From JBHHUI01 sp965248775 (GTDB lineage: Bacteria > Chloroflexota > Anaerolineae > Anaerolineales > JBHHUI01): a stretch of 64,000 bases of DNA. Positions 27,325-35,018 of this stretch are shown here, piece after piece. Position numbers and translations under genes: made by a program. The stretch covers positions 4,712,001-4,776,000 of the forward strand of contig OZ252150.1 of assembly GCA_965248775.1 (NCBI GenBank), in the 5' to 3' direction. The notes beneath the pieces were generated by a model. The model did not search any database and had not been told where the DNA came from. It saw only the letters and a program-made list of their open reading frames with translations. Numbering within the stretch: position 1 is the stretch's first letter; each line of letters starts with the position of its first letter.

Positions 27325-27640
27325 AGCGGTCTTGCAGCGGCCAGAGGGAGTGGGCACCTGGACGTACCTTGATATTCCTTTCAACGTAGAAGAAGCTTTC
27401 GGGTCGAAAGGACAGGCGCGCGTGCAGGGCAAGATCAATGGACATGCCTTCCGCAGTTCAGCACGGCCACACGGCGATGGCAAACATTATATTGTGGTGA
27501 ATAAGTCTATCCGGGAAGCGATTGGTGTATCTAAAGGGGATCAAGTTCAAGTCGTTCTGGAGCGCGATACCGCTCCGCGTACGGTCGAAGTGCCGGCTGA
27601 CTTCAAGCAGACACTGTCAAAACACAAAAAGCAACAGTAA
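27305..27640 (+). CDS. DUF1905 domain protein, cut short by an in-frame TAA
   Basis: 111 aa from GTG 27305, with AAGGAGA upstream. The DUF1905 beta-barrel is visible: KFEAVLQRPEGVGTWTYLDIP, ARVQGKINGHAFRSS and GDQVQVVLERDTAPR. Family members usually continue directly into a YdeI/OmdA helical domain. Here TAA 27638-27640 stops the frame just before that domain, and the same frame then reads TFDKLSYSHKKEYVDWI up to 27784. The gene is therefore either truncated or split by a point mutation. Function of the family is not established. Confidence 0.75.
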   Translation: MPKHKFEAVLQRPEGVGTWTYLDIPFNVEEAFGSKGQARVQGKINGHAFRSSARPHGDGKHYIVVNKSIREAIGVSKGDQVQVVLERDTAPRTVEVPADFKQTLSKHKKQQ

Positions 27641-27784
27641 ACGTTCGACAAACTTTCCTATTCGCACAAGAAAGAATATGTGGATTGGATTGTGTCCGCT
27701 AAAAGGGATGAGACGCGTCGTCGGCGCATTGATAAAGCACTTGAAATGCTACGGGCTGGTACTACGCCGAAGAGTAAAAAGTAG
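27641..27784 (+). pseudogene. Detached YdeI/OmdA C-terminal domain of the DUF1905 protein
   Basis: In the same frame as the preceding gene, 47 codons encode FDKLSYSHKKEYVDWIVSAK, RRRRIDKALEMLRAG and TAG at 27782-27784. This is the bacteriocin-protection YdeI/OmdA-type tail normally fused to DUF1905. No ribosome-binding site precedes it. Confidence 0.7.
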
Positions 27785-27867
27785 GCAATTGCTTGACGTC
27801 TACTAACGCTCGGGATAGAATTTCCCCACTTACCGCCAATCGGATAAACTGCAGCAGGAGGTAAAAG

Positions 27868-28080
27868 ATGCGGGCAAAAAGAAGCGCAGTCTGGGTTATA
27901 TCGAGTATCGTCGGAATTATTGGTGCGTTCGGCACTGTAGCGGCGTTTGGGACGACGGTTGAAAAATTCTCGTTCCTGCTGTTCGCGTACGACAATTTCA
28001 TCGTACTGGCGATAGCCTACGCGGCCTTTGTCTGGGTATGGCTCGACTATTTTTTGGGTACGGAGATGATGCCCGAATAA
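27868..28080 (+). CDS. Small two-helix membrane protein
   Basis: 70 aa with a strong ribosome-binding site (AGGAGG about 8 bases before ATG). Two hydrophobic helices, at residues 8-30 and 40-60, with a short loop. No family is recognised. It is followed by the left half of a terminator that has been split by the IS3 insertion at 28117. Confidence 0.6.
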   Translation: MRAKRSAVWVISSIVGIIGAFGTVAAFGTTVEKFSFLLFAYDNFIVLAIAYAAFVWVWLDYFLGTEMMPE

Positions 28081-28152
28081 GCCGGCTTTCAGCGTAAATA
28101 TAGAAACCCCGCGATCTGAACTGACCCCCAAGAAGTTGACACAAAATAAAAG

Positions 28153-28970
28153 GGTAGTGGTTACATGTTGACTGATGAGTCTGGAAAAAGTAAGTTGTTG
28201 GCCTGCCAAACAGAAGAGCGCCAAAATGATCCAGAGTGTCATCACGCATGAGTGTTCAAAGTGCAGGAGCCTCAACATTGTCAAGAATGGTACAGACTAT
28301 AAAGGCGGTCAGAAGTTTCATTGTCTCGATTGCGCCGCTTATGGAATGTTGGAACCGCAAAGCCGTTCTTATCCTGAGTTCATCAGAGAATTTGTCCTAC
28401 GCACCTATCGAGAGCGAGCCAGTATGCGCGGCATTGAGCGCATCTTTGGCATCGCGCGGCAGACATTAGCACGCTGGATTCTGGAGAAGGCCGGCGCTAT
28501 GCCGAACCTGGCTGACACTTTAGAAACCGTAAAAACGGATGATGTGCTGGAATTGGATGAATTATGGTCATTTGTACGCACAAAAAACGATAAACGTTGG
28601 ATATGGGTCGCGCTGTGTCGGCGCACGCGCCAAGTGGTGGCCTATTTTATTGGCGACCGCAGTGAAAAAGTTGTCGCGCGTTATGGAAATCCATCCCAGC
28701 ATCCTACAAAGCGTGTTGCTCCTTCAGCGACTTCTGGCACGCTTACCAGAAGGTTTTACCAAACGACACTCACCAAAGTGTCGGCAAAGAAAGCGGCCAG
28801 ACATCTCACGTGGAACGCTGGAACAACACCTTGCGCCAGAGACTGGCTCGCTTCGTGCGCAAAACTCTTTCTTTCTCCAAGTCCGACGTTTACCATGAAG
28901 CTGTACTCAAGTTGTATCTCCATTACTACAATACAGCGTGGTCCCCATCAGTTACCATGTAACCACTACC
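28153..28970 (+). mobile_element. IS1-family insertion sequence, copy B, nested in the IS3
   Basis: 818 bp between GGTAGTGGTTACATG and its inverse, flanked by the direct repeat ATAAAAG (28146-28152 and 28971-28977). It splits the IS3 left terminal region upstream of orfA. Confidence 0.92.
28175..28962 (+). pseudogene. IS1 transposase with the same one-base frameshift, copy B
   Basis: The frame from ATG 28175 gives the zinc ribbon, helix-turn-helix and first DDE part up to DRSEKV. The proper C-terminus, LWKSIPASYKACCSFSDFW to YYNTAWSPSVTM, is in the -1 frame and ends at TAA 28960-28962. The missing base lies in GTTGTCGCG (near 28671). It is identical to the defect in copy A; the sequence otherwise differs by very few bases (AKQKSAK here, AKQRSAK there). 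Confidence 0.85.
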
Positions 28971-29006
28971 ATAAAAGCACCCCCTGTGAGAAGATAAAAG
29001 CAGGAG

Positions 29007-29447
29007 GTGCTTTTTATGTCTGGGAAAAAGGGGATGAAAAACTACCCGAAAGCGACCAAGCTGGAAGCGGTACGCATGTTTCTGGAAGAAGGCCTGACCC
29101 GCGCAGAGGTAGTTGAAGCACTCGGGCTGCCCCGCCGAGATCTTCACGACCCAGTTCATTCGTACAGTCACCCAGTCATGAATGTACTGGGTCATGACGT
29201 GCAGACTGCATCGTGATGACTGGGTGTGAAGGTCTGGGTGCGCCAATATCGCCGCAAGGGAGGGGCAGCCTTTGCCAAACCGAAGGGTCGGCCTCCTCGT
29301 CGGCCGGCGGAAAGTCCGCAGGAGGAGCTGGAACGGTTGCGCATGGAAAATGTGCTCCTAAAAATATTCCATACCGAATTGCGCACGGACGAGCTCGCAC
29401 GGCGCAATAGCGGGTCATCTACCAGTACAAAAGAAGATACACTGTGA
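29007..29447 (+). pseudogene. IS3 transposase OrfA interrupted by an 84-bp palindromic insert
   Basis: Starts ATG 29007 with AGGAGG upstream. It encodes KATKLEAVRMFLEEGLTRAE...GLPRRD, then 84 bp of palindromic sequence (29142-29225) with two in-frame stops. The same frame resumes as VKVWVRQYRRKGGAAFAKP and a Leu-zipper-like ELERLRMENVLLKIF. Because 84 is a multiple of three, the frame is kept but the stops truncate the product. Confidence 0.82.
29142..29225 (+). repeat. 84-bp palindromic insert in OrfA
   Basis: Outer arms TTCACGACCCAGT and ACTGGGTG-TGAA; the inside holds the inverse of TCACGATGCAGTCTGCACGT and a second CCCAGTCA/TGACTGGG-like pair. Confidence 0.75.
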
Positions 29448-29750
29448 AGGCAATGTGTACTTTCTTCGCAGTTTCGCGAGCTGCCTATTACGCCTGGCTC
29501 AAGCGCAGCCAGCAGCCGGACAAAGATAGCGCGCGGCTGCAAGCGGTGCAGCAAGCCTGGGAAAAATCGCACAGAACCTATGGCTATCGCAGGGTTGCTT
29601 TGTGGTTGCGACAACACAAAGGGCTGGTCATCAACCACAAAGCGGTTTTACGGCTGATGAACAAGCTCAATATCCGCTCCATTGCCAGGCAACGCCACCC
29701 CTATAAGCAAAGGGCCCGCTTAGATTTTCACCAGCGCTATGCCAATCTCT

Positions 29751-29830
29751 CAAAGTGCAGTGCGCATACCGACCCAGTTTCACGACCCAGTTCATTCGTG
29801 ACTGGGCGTTCGGTACTGGGCTTCACTGTG
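29751..29830 (+). repeat. About 80-bp palindromic insert in OrfB
   Basis: Contains GCATACCGACCCAGT, CACGACCCAGTTCATTCGTG and ACTGGGC repeats; the flanking transposase sequence rejoins as NL-LARDF when it is removed. Confidence 0.72.
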
Positions 29831-29880
29831 TGGCCCGAGATTTCGCAGCAAACCAACCCAATCAGAAATGGGTTACTGAT

Positions 29881-29909
29881 ACACTTGCGCCGTACGCAGT
29901 ACAGGTGTC
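29881..29909 (+). repeat. Short hairpin insert (26-29 bp) in OrfB
   Basis: ACACTTGCGC ... GTACAGGTGT folds on itself between Asp and Thr of the VTD-TYIAT motif. Length class is the same as the 27-bp inserts in IS110. Confidence 0.65.
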
Positions 29910-30005
29910 ACCTACATCGCTACCCAACAAGGCTGGGCGTATCTGGCCACCATCAAGGACCTGTTCGACGGTTTCATCGTTGCACATCGTCTGGGAAGAC
30001 ACCCC

Positions 30006-30055
30006 GTCCAGTACCGATACCGATGCAGTGTGCACGGCACTGTGCGGGACTGGGC
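30006..30055 (+). repeat. About 50-bp palindromic insert in OrfB
   Basis: GTCCAGTACCG on the left and CGGGACTGGGC on the right, with CGATGCAGTGTGCACGG inside. Confidence 0.68.
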
Positions 30056-30142
30056 AATTCTGTGCGCTTAGTCATCGATACCCTCAAGCAGGCCAGACGT
30101 AAAGAAAAGGTCACTGCGGGACTGCTCCTGCACAGTGACCAC

Positions 30143-30193
30143 CTAGTCCAGTCGATCACGATGCAGTCTGCACGTGACTGTACTAGACTGGGG
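30143..30193 (+). repeat. 51-bp palindromic insert in OrfB
   Basis: CTAGTCCAGTC and GACTGT-ACTAGACTGGGG arms around TCACGATGCAGTCTGCACGT. It sits between His and Gly of the conserved SDHGYQYTS motif and preserves the frame. Confidence 0.72.
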
Positions 30194-30512
30194 GGATATC
30201 AATACACTTCCAAGCAGTATGCTGCCCTTACCCGGGCGTATCACATCACCCCTTCCATGTCTCGGCGTGGCAATTGTTGGGATAATGCGCCCATGGAGAA
30301 CTTCTTTGGTCATTTGAAAGCGGAAGCGCTCCGCCATATCCGCGTGCCAAGCTTTGAGCGGGCGCATGAATTGATTGACCAATATATCGAGTTCTACAAT
30401 TATGAACGCATACAACTAAAAACCAAACAGACACCATATCAAATCAGGTGTCTGACTGGATGACCGCAGTGGGGGTCTTTCTTTTTGTGTCTTGTTTACA
30501 GGGTGCAGTTCA

Positions 30513-30530
30513 ATCTGCGGGGTTTTTGTT
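30513..30530 (+). terminator. Right half of an intrinsic terminator split by the IS3
   Basis: GCGGGGTTTTTGTTTT here pairs with CCCCGC at 28107-28112 on the far side of the IS3. Rejoined across the ATC target it forms CCCCGC-GATCT-GCGGGG plus a T-run, so the IS inserted in the loop. Confidence 0.75.
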
Positions 30531-30545
30531 TTAAGAGCAGCTTGG

Positions 30546-31211
30546 CTATTCAGACCAAAACTGTGCGGATGAAAATTGAACGACCTGACCCGAATCTCGA
30601 GGAATAGCAAGCACGCCAACTCTGCCCGATGTGGTGGTGGGTACGCTAAGTAGGATTTCACTGTTGATTCGGATTGTCGTTGCTCCATGTTCCACATCTA
30701 CGCGCAGCTCATTTTCCTTGTCTTCCAGCAGCACATGCGGCCATTGCTGCAGGGGTAGCCAGAATATCTGCTCCTCGCGGTTTTGCCGATATGCCAGAAC
30801 AAAGCCGTTGTTATTGACGAGGACAGCCGCAAAATCATCTACCGCAATATAGCCGAAAACTATCCCATAAAGTGCGCCGGGTGGGCCTGCGAGCTGTGCT
30901 CCGGTGGCGGCAATGGTGTAGGTGCCACCAGTTGCCGGACGCCATGCGAATACCGGACCGTCTAATGCGGGCAAATCAAATGTCAGGCCACTTTCGCCGA
31001 ACATTGCACTGCCTGTCTCTCCCAAAACCAGATGCCAGGTGTCTTGTTCGGCTGGGATGAAATTGCTTTCCCATGCCAGCGACCCCACCGGGTGCGGGTC
31101 GGCTGTCCCCAATGCGAGTACAGCGGCCAAGGCCAGCACGAGTAGCAGTGAGGCCAGAAAACCTGCCACGAGCAGGCGGCGCAGCCAGTCGGGAATGAGT
31201 TCAGAAGCCAT
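30546..31211 (-). CDS. Membrane-anchored beta-rich (LamG/DUF1080-like) extracellular protein
   Basis: 221 aa from ATG 31211 (an in-frame ATG at 31241 would start inside the adjacent transposon end). One hydrophobic helix is at residues 10-32. The rest is strand-rich with GGTYTIAATGAQL, YGIVFGYIAVDDFAAVLVNN, NELRVDVEHGATTIRIN and GRVGVLAIPRDSG, a pattern typical of concanavalin-like jelly-roll domains in secreted Chloroflexota proteins. Ligand unknown. Its downstream terminator has been disturbed by the IS3 insertion. Confidence 0.62.
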   Translation of the reverse strand: MASELIPDWLRRLLVAGFLASLLLVLALAAVLALGTADPHPVGSLAWESNFIPAEQDTWHLVLGETGSAMFGESGLTFDLPALDGPVFAWRPATGGTYTIAATGAQLAGPPGALYGIVFGYIAVDDFAAVLVNNNGFVLAYRQNREEQIFWLPLQQWPHVLLEDKENELRVDVEHGATTIRINSEILLSVPTTTSGRVGVLAIPRDSGQVVQFSSAQFWSE

Positions 31212-31505
31212 GCTGCGATTGTAGCAGGTGTATACCGACAATTAAGTTGTTGACTAGAATCTATGCAAACTTGAGTGTTTTCATGGATCTCAAGATGATA
31301 AAGTTGTAGACTAAACGCCTGTTTATCTCTCATGATTTGGACGAAAATAACAATAAAGTTGCATCCTATTGGAGGCAACCATCCTACGCCAAGTGAGAGT
31401 GCCAGTCCAATTTCATACCCCACCCCATGTGAAGGGAGGTCAACTAGCCAATACGCACACGGGATCTACAATTCAACGCCTTCAGCTTCGCCGATATCGA
31501 TCAAA

Positions 31506-31535
31506 GCAGAGACGGGCTTCTAGGCCCGTCTCTGC
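31506..31535. terminator. Strong 12-bp-stem hairpin
   Basis: GCAGAGACGGGC pairs perfectly with GCCCGTCTCTGC around a 6-base loop. On the minus strand it lies just after the small membrane protein gene and is followed by TTTGAT, so it probably ends that transcript. Confidence 0.65.
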
Positions 31536-31590
31536 TTGCCTTGTGCCGCGAGATGAATTTATGGAGCAGACACGCCTGCCGGCGTTAGAC

Positions 31591-31914
31591 TTACTCTCGT
31601 ACGGTAGAGAATAGCGACCTGAGCGCGACCACCAAAACCGCCGCTGCCAGGAACGCTACAAGGTTGGACAGGATTTGCGTGAGCAGACCGCCGACGAGTG
31701 GTAGCGACTGCACCGCTGTGGCGGACAATATCAGGGCGATGGCCGCGATCAGGAATCCGCGGGTTTCTTCCCCTGAGACGTTGAGAAATCCGACGATGAG
31801 ACCTAGGATAGCAAGCACCGTTAATGTCCAGCTTGCCTGCAGGATCAGTCCTGCCAGGACGGCTAGCACAACACCTGCGATGAAAGCCCATTTACCTACT
31901 GTTGCTGTGTTCAT
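31591..31914 (-). CDS. Small polytopic membrane protein, cargo of the mini-transposon
   Basis: 107 aa with about three to four hydrophobic helices: WAFIAGVVLAVLAGLI, LTVLAILGLIVGFLNV, FLIAAIALILSATAV and LVAFLAAAVLVVAL. The N-terminus MNTATVGKW has AAGGAG about 7 bases upstream. Similar short membrane proteins occur in archaea and Chloroflexota without assigned function. It is the only clear gene between the two transposon ends. Confidence 0.65.
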   Translation of the reverse strand: MNTATVGKWAFIAGVVLAVLAGLILQASWTLTVLAILGLIVGFLNVSGEETRGFLIAAIALILSATAVQSLPLVGGLLTQILSNLVAFLAAAVLVVALRSLFSTVRE

Positions 31915-32433
31915 GTTGCTAACTCCTTTGCATAGAATCGTTTCGCGCGGCTCGGCAGTGATTGCAGACGAGGTTTGCTCTTAGGTAACAACACTGATGG
32001 AAGCCTGAGGTTATGATCACACTCGGGCCAGCTTTTGGTCATGGGTTGCACGTACGGTGCAAAAACCCTATCTCGAGAAATATCCTACTGAGCCCAGACT
32101 GCCCACGTATCATCGTCCCTAAACAGGTCGTCGATTCCTGTTGCACAGTCCAGGGTGGACTGCACTGGGCGAGAATAGCTTCCCAGCCTTCTGGTGGCTC
32201 CACAGCAATGTTGCTCCCTATGACCGGCAGGAACGATTCAACGACTTTATTATCCGGCCTGAGACATTTGTTGTTCAGGATACAACTTTCTTGCCTGTAT
32301 ACACCTGAGACATTATTGTTTAGGATGCAACTTTATTGTCCGGTCTAAGACTTTATTGTCCAGGATGCAACTTTATTGTCGGTATACAGTAGGCACTGAA
32401 ATCGCCCTTTCTTGCTGGTATGATCTCGGCGCT
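31915..32433. other. Right arm of the mini-transposon and NodB upstream region
   Basis: No complete gene. One frame reads a fragment with FPAFWWLHSN, APYDRQERFNDF before running into the terminal repeats; its origin is not recognised. A hairpin CAGTCCA / TGGACTG at about 32143-32160 matches the palindromic-insert style. Confidence 0.45.
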
Positions 32434-33609
32434 ATGAGTACAGAATCCGAGGTAGAGTTGCCGGCACAGCCCTCGTCAATTATTCTGATTGGGGTGGTTG
32501 TCTTGGTTTTAGCCCTCACGACCGCCGCCTTGGAGAACTCGCGGCAAACGGCAAGAGTACCATCCCCAACGCCAGTGGCAATATCCTCGTCCACGCTCAC
32601 TCCGCTACCATCTGAGTCACCCACGATCATATCCACCGCGACGTCCCGGCCTACCTTTACAGCGACGCTCTCGCCGACCGAGACGCATACTCTCGAGCCA
32701 ACCGAAACGGCTACGCTGCCACCGAGTGCCACATCCATGCCGTCACCGAGTGCCACAACCCTGCCGACGCCTACGGGCGTGACTTTGCCCACGCCAGATG
32801 ACGAGGCGCGACTGCGAGAAATAAGCGCTCCAATTCTGATGTACCATCATGTCGGTCCGATCCCCTCGGATGCCGACCCAATTCGGATCGGGCTGACAAT
32901 TACAGCAGATATCTTTCGAGATCACCTCCAATATTTGAGCGACCTCGGTTATGAGTCGGTCAGTCTCTATCAACTGCAGAATGCGCTGGCGATGGGCGAA
33001 GCCCTCCCTCCCCGGCCAATTATTTTCACCTTCGATGATGGGTACATCGACAATTTCGAATACGCCTATCCCATAATGAAGGAGTACGGCTATTCCGGGA
33101 CGATTTTCGTTGCTACCCAATTTATGGATGACGAGAATCCGGAATATCTGACCTGGGAGATGGCGCGTGAAATGTCTGCCGCGGGCTGGTCGATTGAGCC
33201 ACATTCTAAGCGGCATCTCGATTTGAGCGACAGGCCACGTGACTTTTTGATCTTTGAAATTCTCGGTTCGTTGGAAACGGTTGCATATCACATTGGCTAC
33301 CAGCCACGCTATTTTGCCTATCCGGCTGGCAAGTATGACGACCGCGTGATAGAAGTGCTGCAAGAAGCGGGATTTTGGGGCGCACTGACAGTGGAACCAG
33401 GCAAAAACCATCGGTCGGCGAATGCCTTTACCTGGAGGCGAATTCGTGCCAACGGGAATGAAACGCTTGTTGATCTGGCATTGCGTTTGGGCGAGCCGAT
33501 TCCGACCGCGACTACGGAGGCCCCCCCGGTTCCGACAGAGCCGTTTCCGTTTGAGCCGGACCGCCTCAAGCCGGGGGACAAGTTCCGGCTGAGTGGAGCG
33601 CAGGAATAG
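32434..33609 (+). CDS. Membrane-anchored polysaccharide deacetylase (NodB domain)
   Basis: 391 aa from ATG 32434. One helix at about residues 14-30 anchors the protein, followed by a Ser/Thr/Pro linker of about 85 residues and a NodB domain. The domain has PILMYHHVG, FTFDDGYIDNF (metal Asp-Asp motif), EPHSKRHLDLS (metal His pair in the H-S/K-x-x-H motif) and YFAYPAGKYDD. These zinc enzymes remove N-acetyl groups from surface glycans such as peptidoglycan or N-acetylglucosamine polymers. The mini-transposon ends 45 bp upstream and may have displaced its promoter. Confidence 0.88.
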   Translation: MSTESEVELPAQPSSIILIGVVVLVLALTTAALENSRQTARVPSPTPVAISSSTLTPLPSESPTIISTATSRPTFTATLSPTETHTLEPTETATLPPSATSMPSPSATTLPTPTGVTLPTPDDEARLREISAPILMYHHVGPIPSDADPIRIGLTITADIFRDHLQYLSDLGYESVSLYQLQNALAMGEALPPRPIIFTFDDGYIDNFEYAYPIMKEYGYSGTIFVATQFMDDENPEYLTWEMAREMSAAGWSIEPHSKRHLDLSDRPRDFLIFEILGSLETVAYHIGYQPRYFAYPAGKYDDRVIEVLQEAGFWGALTVEPGKNHRSANAFTWRRIRANGNETLVDLALRLGEPIPTATTEAPPVPTEPFPFEPDRLKPGDKFRLSGAQE

Positions 33610-33709
33610 CTCGTGGATGCAATATGCTGACTATGTCTCTCTTTTTCCAGCGTGCCGCGTCCTTCTCGTATACTGCGACTATCTTCTAAATCAAGTAAGG
33701 AAACAAAAA

Positions 33710-34916
33710 ATGACAGTTTTACAAGATTACAAGCAGTTTGCAGGTTTGCACTGGGAAACGGGGACAGTGCGCAATTTTCTGGACTACAGTGGTGTGACGG
33801 CGCCCCATACCAACGAACCGTATTCAGAAGCCTTGCTCATGGGTGTGAGCGGCGGGGCGGTGATGGGATATTTCTTATTTGCCTACGAAGGCTATGATCC
33901 GATGGCGCGCATCCTGACGCGCAACACTTTCGATCCACTCGATCGGCTGCTGGAAAGACCCGGTGTGGTGCAGAATCGGTTGCATACGAGCAGCGCTGAT
34001 AAGGGTCGTGCGAACCTGGTTGATACGTTGAATTCCGGCATTCCGGCCATCGTCTGGGCCGATCTGTGGAGCTTACCCTACAACAACCTTTCATAATAAC
34101 GAGGGCATGTGGGGTATGTTGCCGGTTGTGGTATACGGCTATGACGAATCGGAAGATCGGGCGTGGATCGCCGATCGGGCGAGGGTGCCCCTGACAGTGG
34201 CTGCCTCCGAACTCGACACGGCACGAGCGCGGGTTAAGAAGGATAAATTTCGCATCCTCGCGCTCGAGCCGCCTAATCCTGACAAGCTCGCCAGTGCTGT
34301 CAATGCTGGCATTTGGGACTGCATCAAGCTGTATACGGAAAAGCCGCCGAAGGGTTCGAAGAATAACTTTGGGCTGGCGGCGTTCCGCTGGTGGGCCGAA
34401 ATGCTCACAAAGCCGGCAAAGATGCGCAGTTGGGAGAAGGAATTTCCGGCCGGGTCGAAGATGTACGCCGGACTTACATCGGCATTCACGGACATCAACA
34501 CTTTCGGGAAAGATGGCTGTGCCGAACGGGATATGTACGCAGATTTCCTCGATGAAGCCGCGACAATCTTGTCGAAACCTGCCCTGAATGAGGTCGCACA
34601 GCAGTTTCGCGAGAGTGCGCATGCCTGGGGGACTTTCGGCAATGCGCTCTTGCCCGATGATGTCGAGCCGCTGCGCGAAACGCGCGAACTGATGCTAAAA
34701 CGCCATCGAATTTTCCTCGACAAAGGAAGCGCAGCCCTCCCCGAAATAAGGCAGATCGATGTGCGGCTGAAAGAGATTAAGAACCAAGTCGACGATGACT
34801 TTCCGCTGGATGAAGGCGGGGTTGTCGCATTGCGGGAACAAGTCGCCGGGCAGCTGCTCGATATTTGTGCTATCGAGGAACAGGCTGTGAACACTTTGCG
34901 GGACGCGATGGCCTAA
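33710..34916 (+). pseudogene. BtrH N-terminal/DUF4872-like protein with a frameshift
   Basis: Starts ATG 33710 with AAGGAAA upstream. The first part (to TAA 34094) reads FAGLHWETGTVRNFLDYSG and EALLMGVSGGAVMGYFLF, the BtrH_N pattern of peptidase-like acyltransferases. The second part from about 34086 in the +1 frame reads FHNNEGMWGMLPVVVYGYDES, continuing the same fold into a C-terminal helical domain ending at 34916. One extra base near 34090 explains the break. The usual Cys after GxH is Trp here (LHWETG), so the active site looks lost as well. The family builds or hydrolyses amide bonds in peptide-derived metabolites. Confidence 0.72.
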
Positions 34917-34986
34917 TCTCAAGCCTGCAGGCATCCTGATAGTTTTTGCGAGGGTTTGATCCCTACAATCTGGCTCGAAGCCACGG

Positions 34987-35013
34987 CACGCCGAGAACTC
35001 CTCGGCGTGTTTT
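34987..35013 (+). terminator. Intrinsic terminator-like hairpin just before the HMG-CoA reductase gene
   Basis: CACGCCGAG, 5-base loop, CTCGGCGTG, then TTTT. It ends about 6 bases before the preferred start of the next gene, so it either terminates the BtrH transcript or acts in the leader. Confidence 0.7.
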
Positions 35014-35018
35014 CGTGT

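Larger units (their letters stand above)
29444..30463 (+). pseudogene. IS3 transposase OrfB interrupted by four palindromic inserts
   Basis: Integrase-type DDE core in pieces: MCTFFAVSRAAYYAWLKRS, HRTYGYRRVALWLRQ, then ARDFAANQPNQKWVTD, TYIATQQGWAYLATIKDLFD, VIDTLKQARRKEKVTAGLLL, HSDH|GYQYTSKQY and APMENFFGHLKAEA. The pieces lie in different frames because inserts of about 80, 26-29, 50 and 51 bp separate them. The long apparent frame is a chance read-through. The overlap with OrfA (GTGA) fits the usual -1 frameshift fusion. Confidence 0.82.
28117..30512 (+). mobile_element. IS3-family (IS150-like) insertion sequence, heavily interrupted
   Basis: Ends TGAACTGACCCC on the left and inverted TGAACTGCACCC on the right, with further matching bases (GACACAAAA). 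The flanking duplication is ATC (28114-28116 and 30513-30515). Inside are a complete IS1 (28153-28970) and five short palindromic inserts (29142-29225, 29751-29830, 29881-29909, 30006-30055, 30143-30193). Removing these gives a coherent orfA-orfB reading. Confidence 0.85.
31229..32388. mobile_element. Non-autonomous transposon with TnsB/TniA-like multi-repeat ends
   Basis: 1160 bp. The ends are inverted: TGTATACCGACAATTAAGTTG on the left and the inverse of TGTATACCGACAATAAAGTTG on the right. Inside each end the unit GACAATAAAGTTGCATCCT recurs: left near 31297 and 31349, right near 32241, 32277, 32322, 32350 and 32362. Flanks GCAGG and GTAGG resemble a 5-bp duplication with one mismatch. TG-starting ends with several internal transposase sites and a 5-bp duplication are typical of Mu/Tn7/Tn5053-like transposases. 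No transposase gene is inside. Confidence 0.62.

Noticed and set aside
29444..30463. 339-aa frame taken as an intact OrfB
   Set aside because: Its middle is made of palindromic inserts and wrong-frame sequence; conserved integrase motifs are scattered over several frames.
32373..32792. Minus-strand Val/Gly-rich frame opposite the NodB linker
   Set aside because: Also a mirror of a Thr/Ser/Pro linker; no independent coding evidence.
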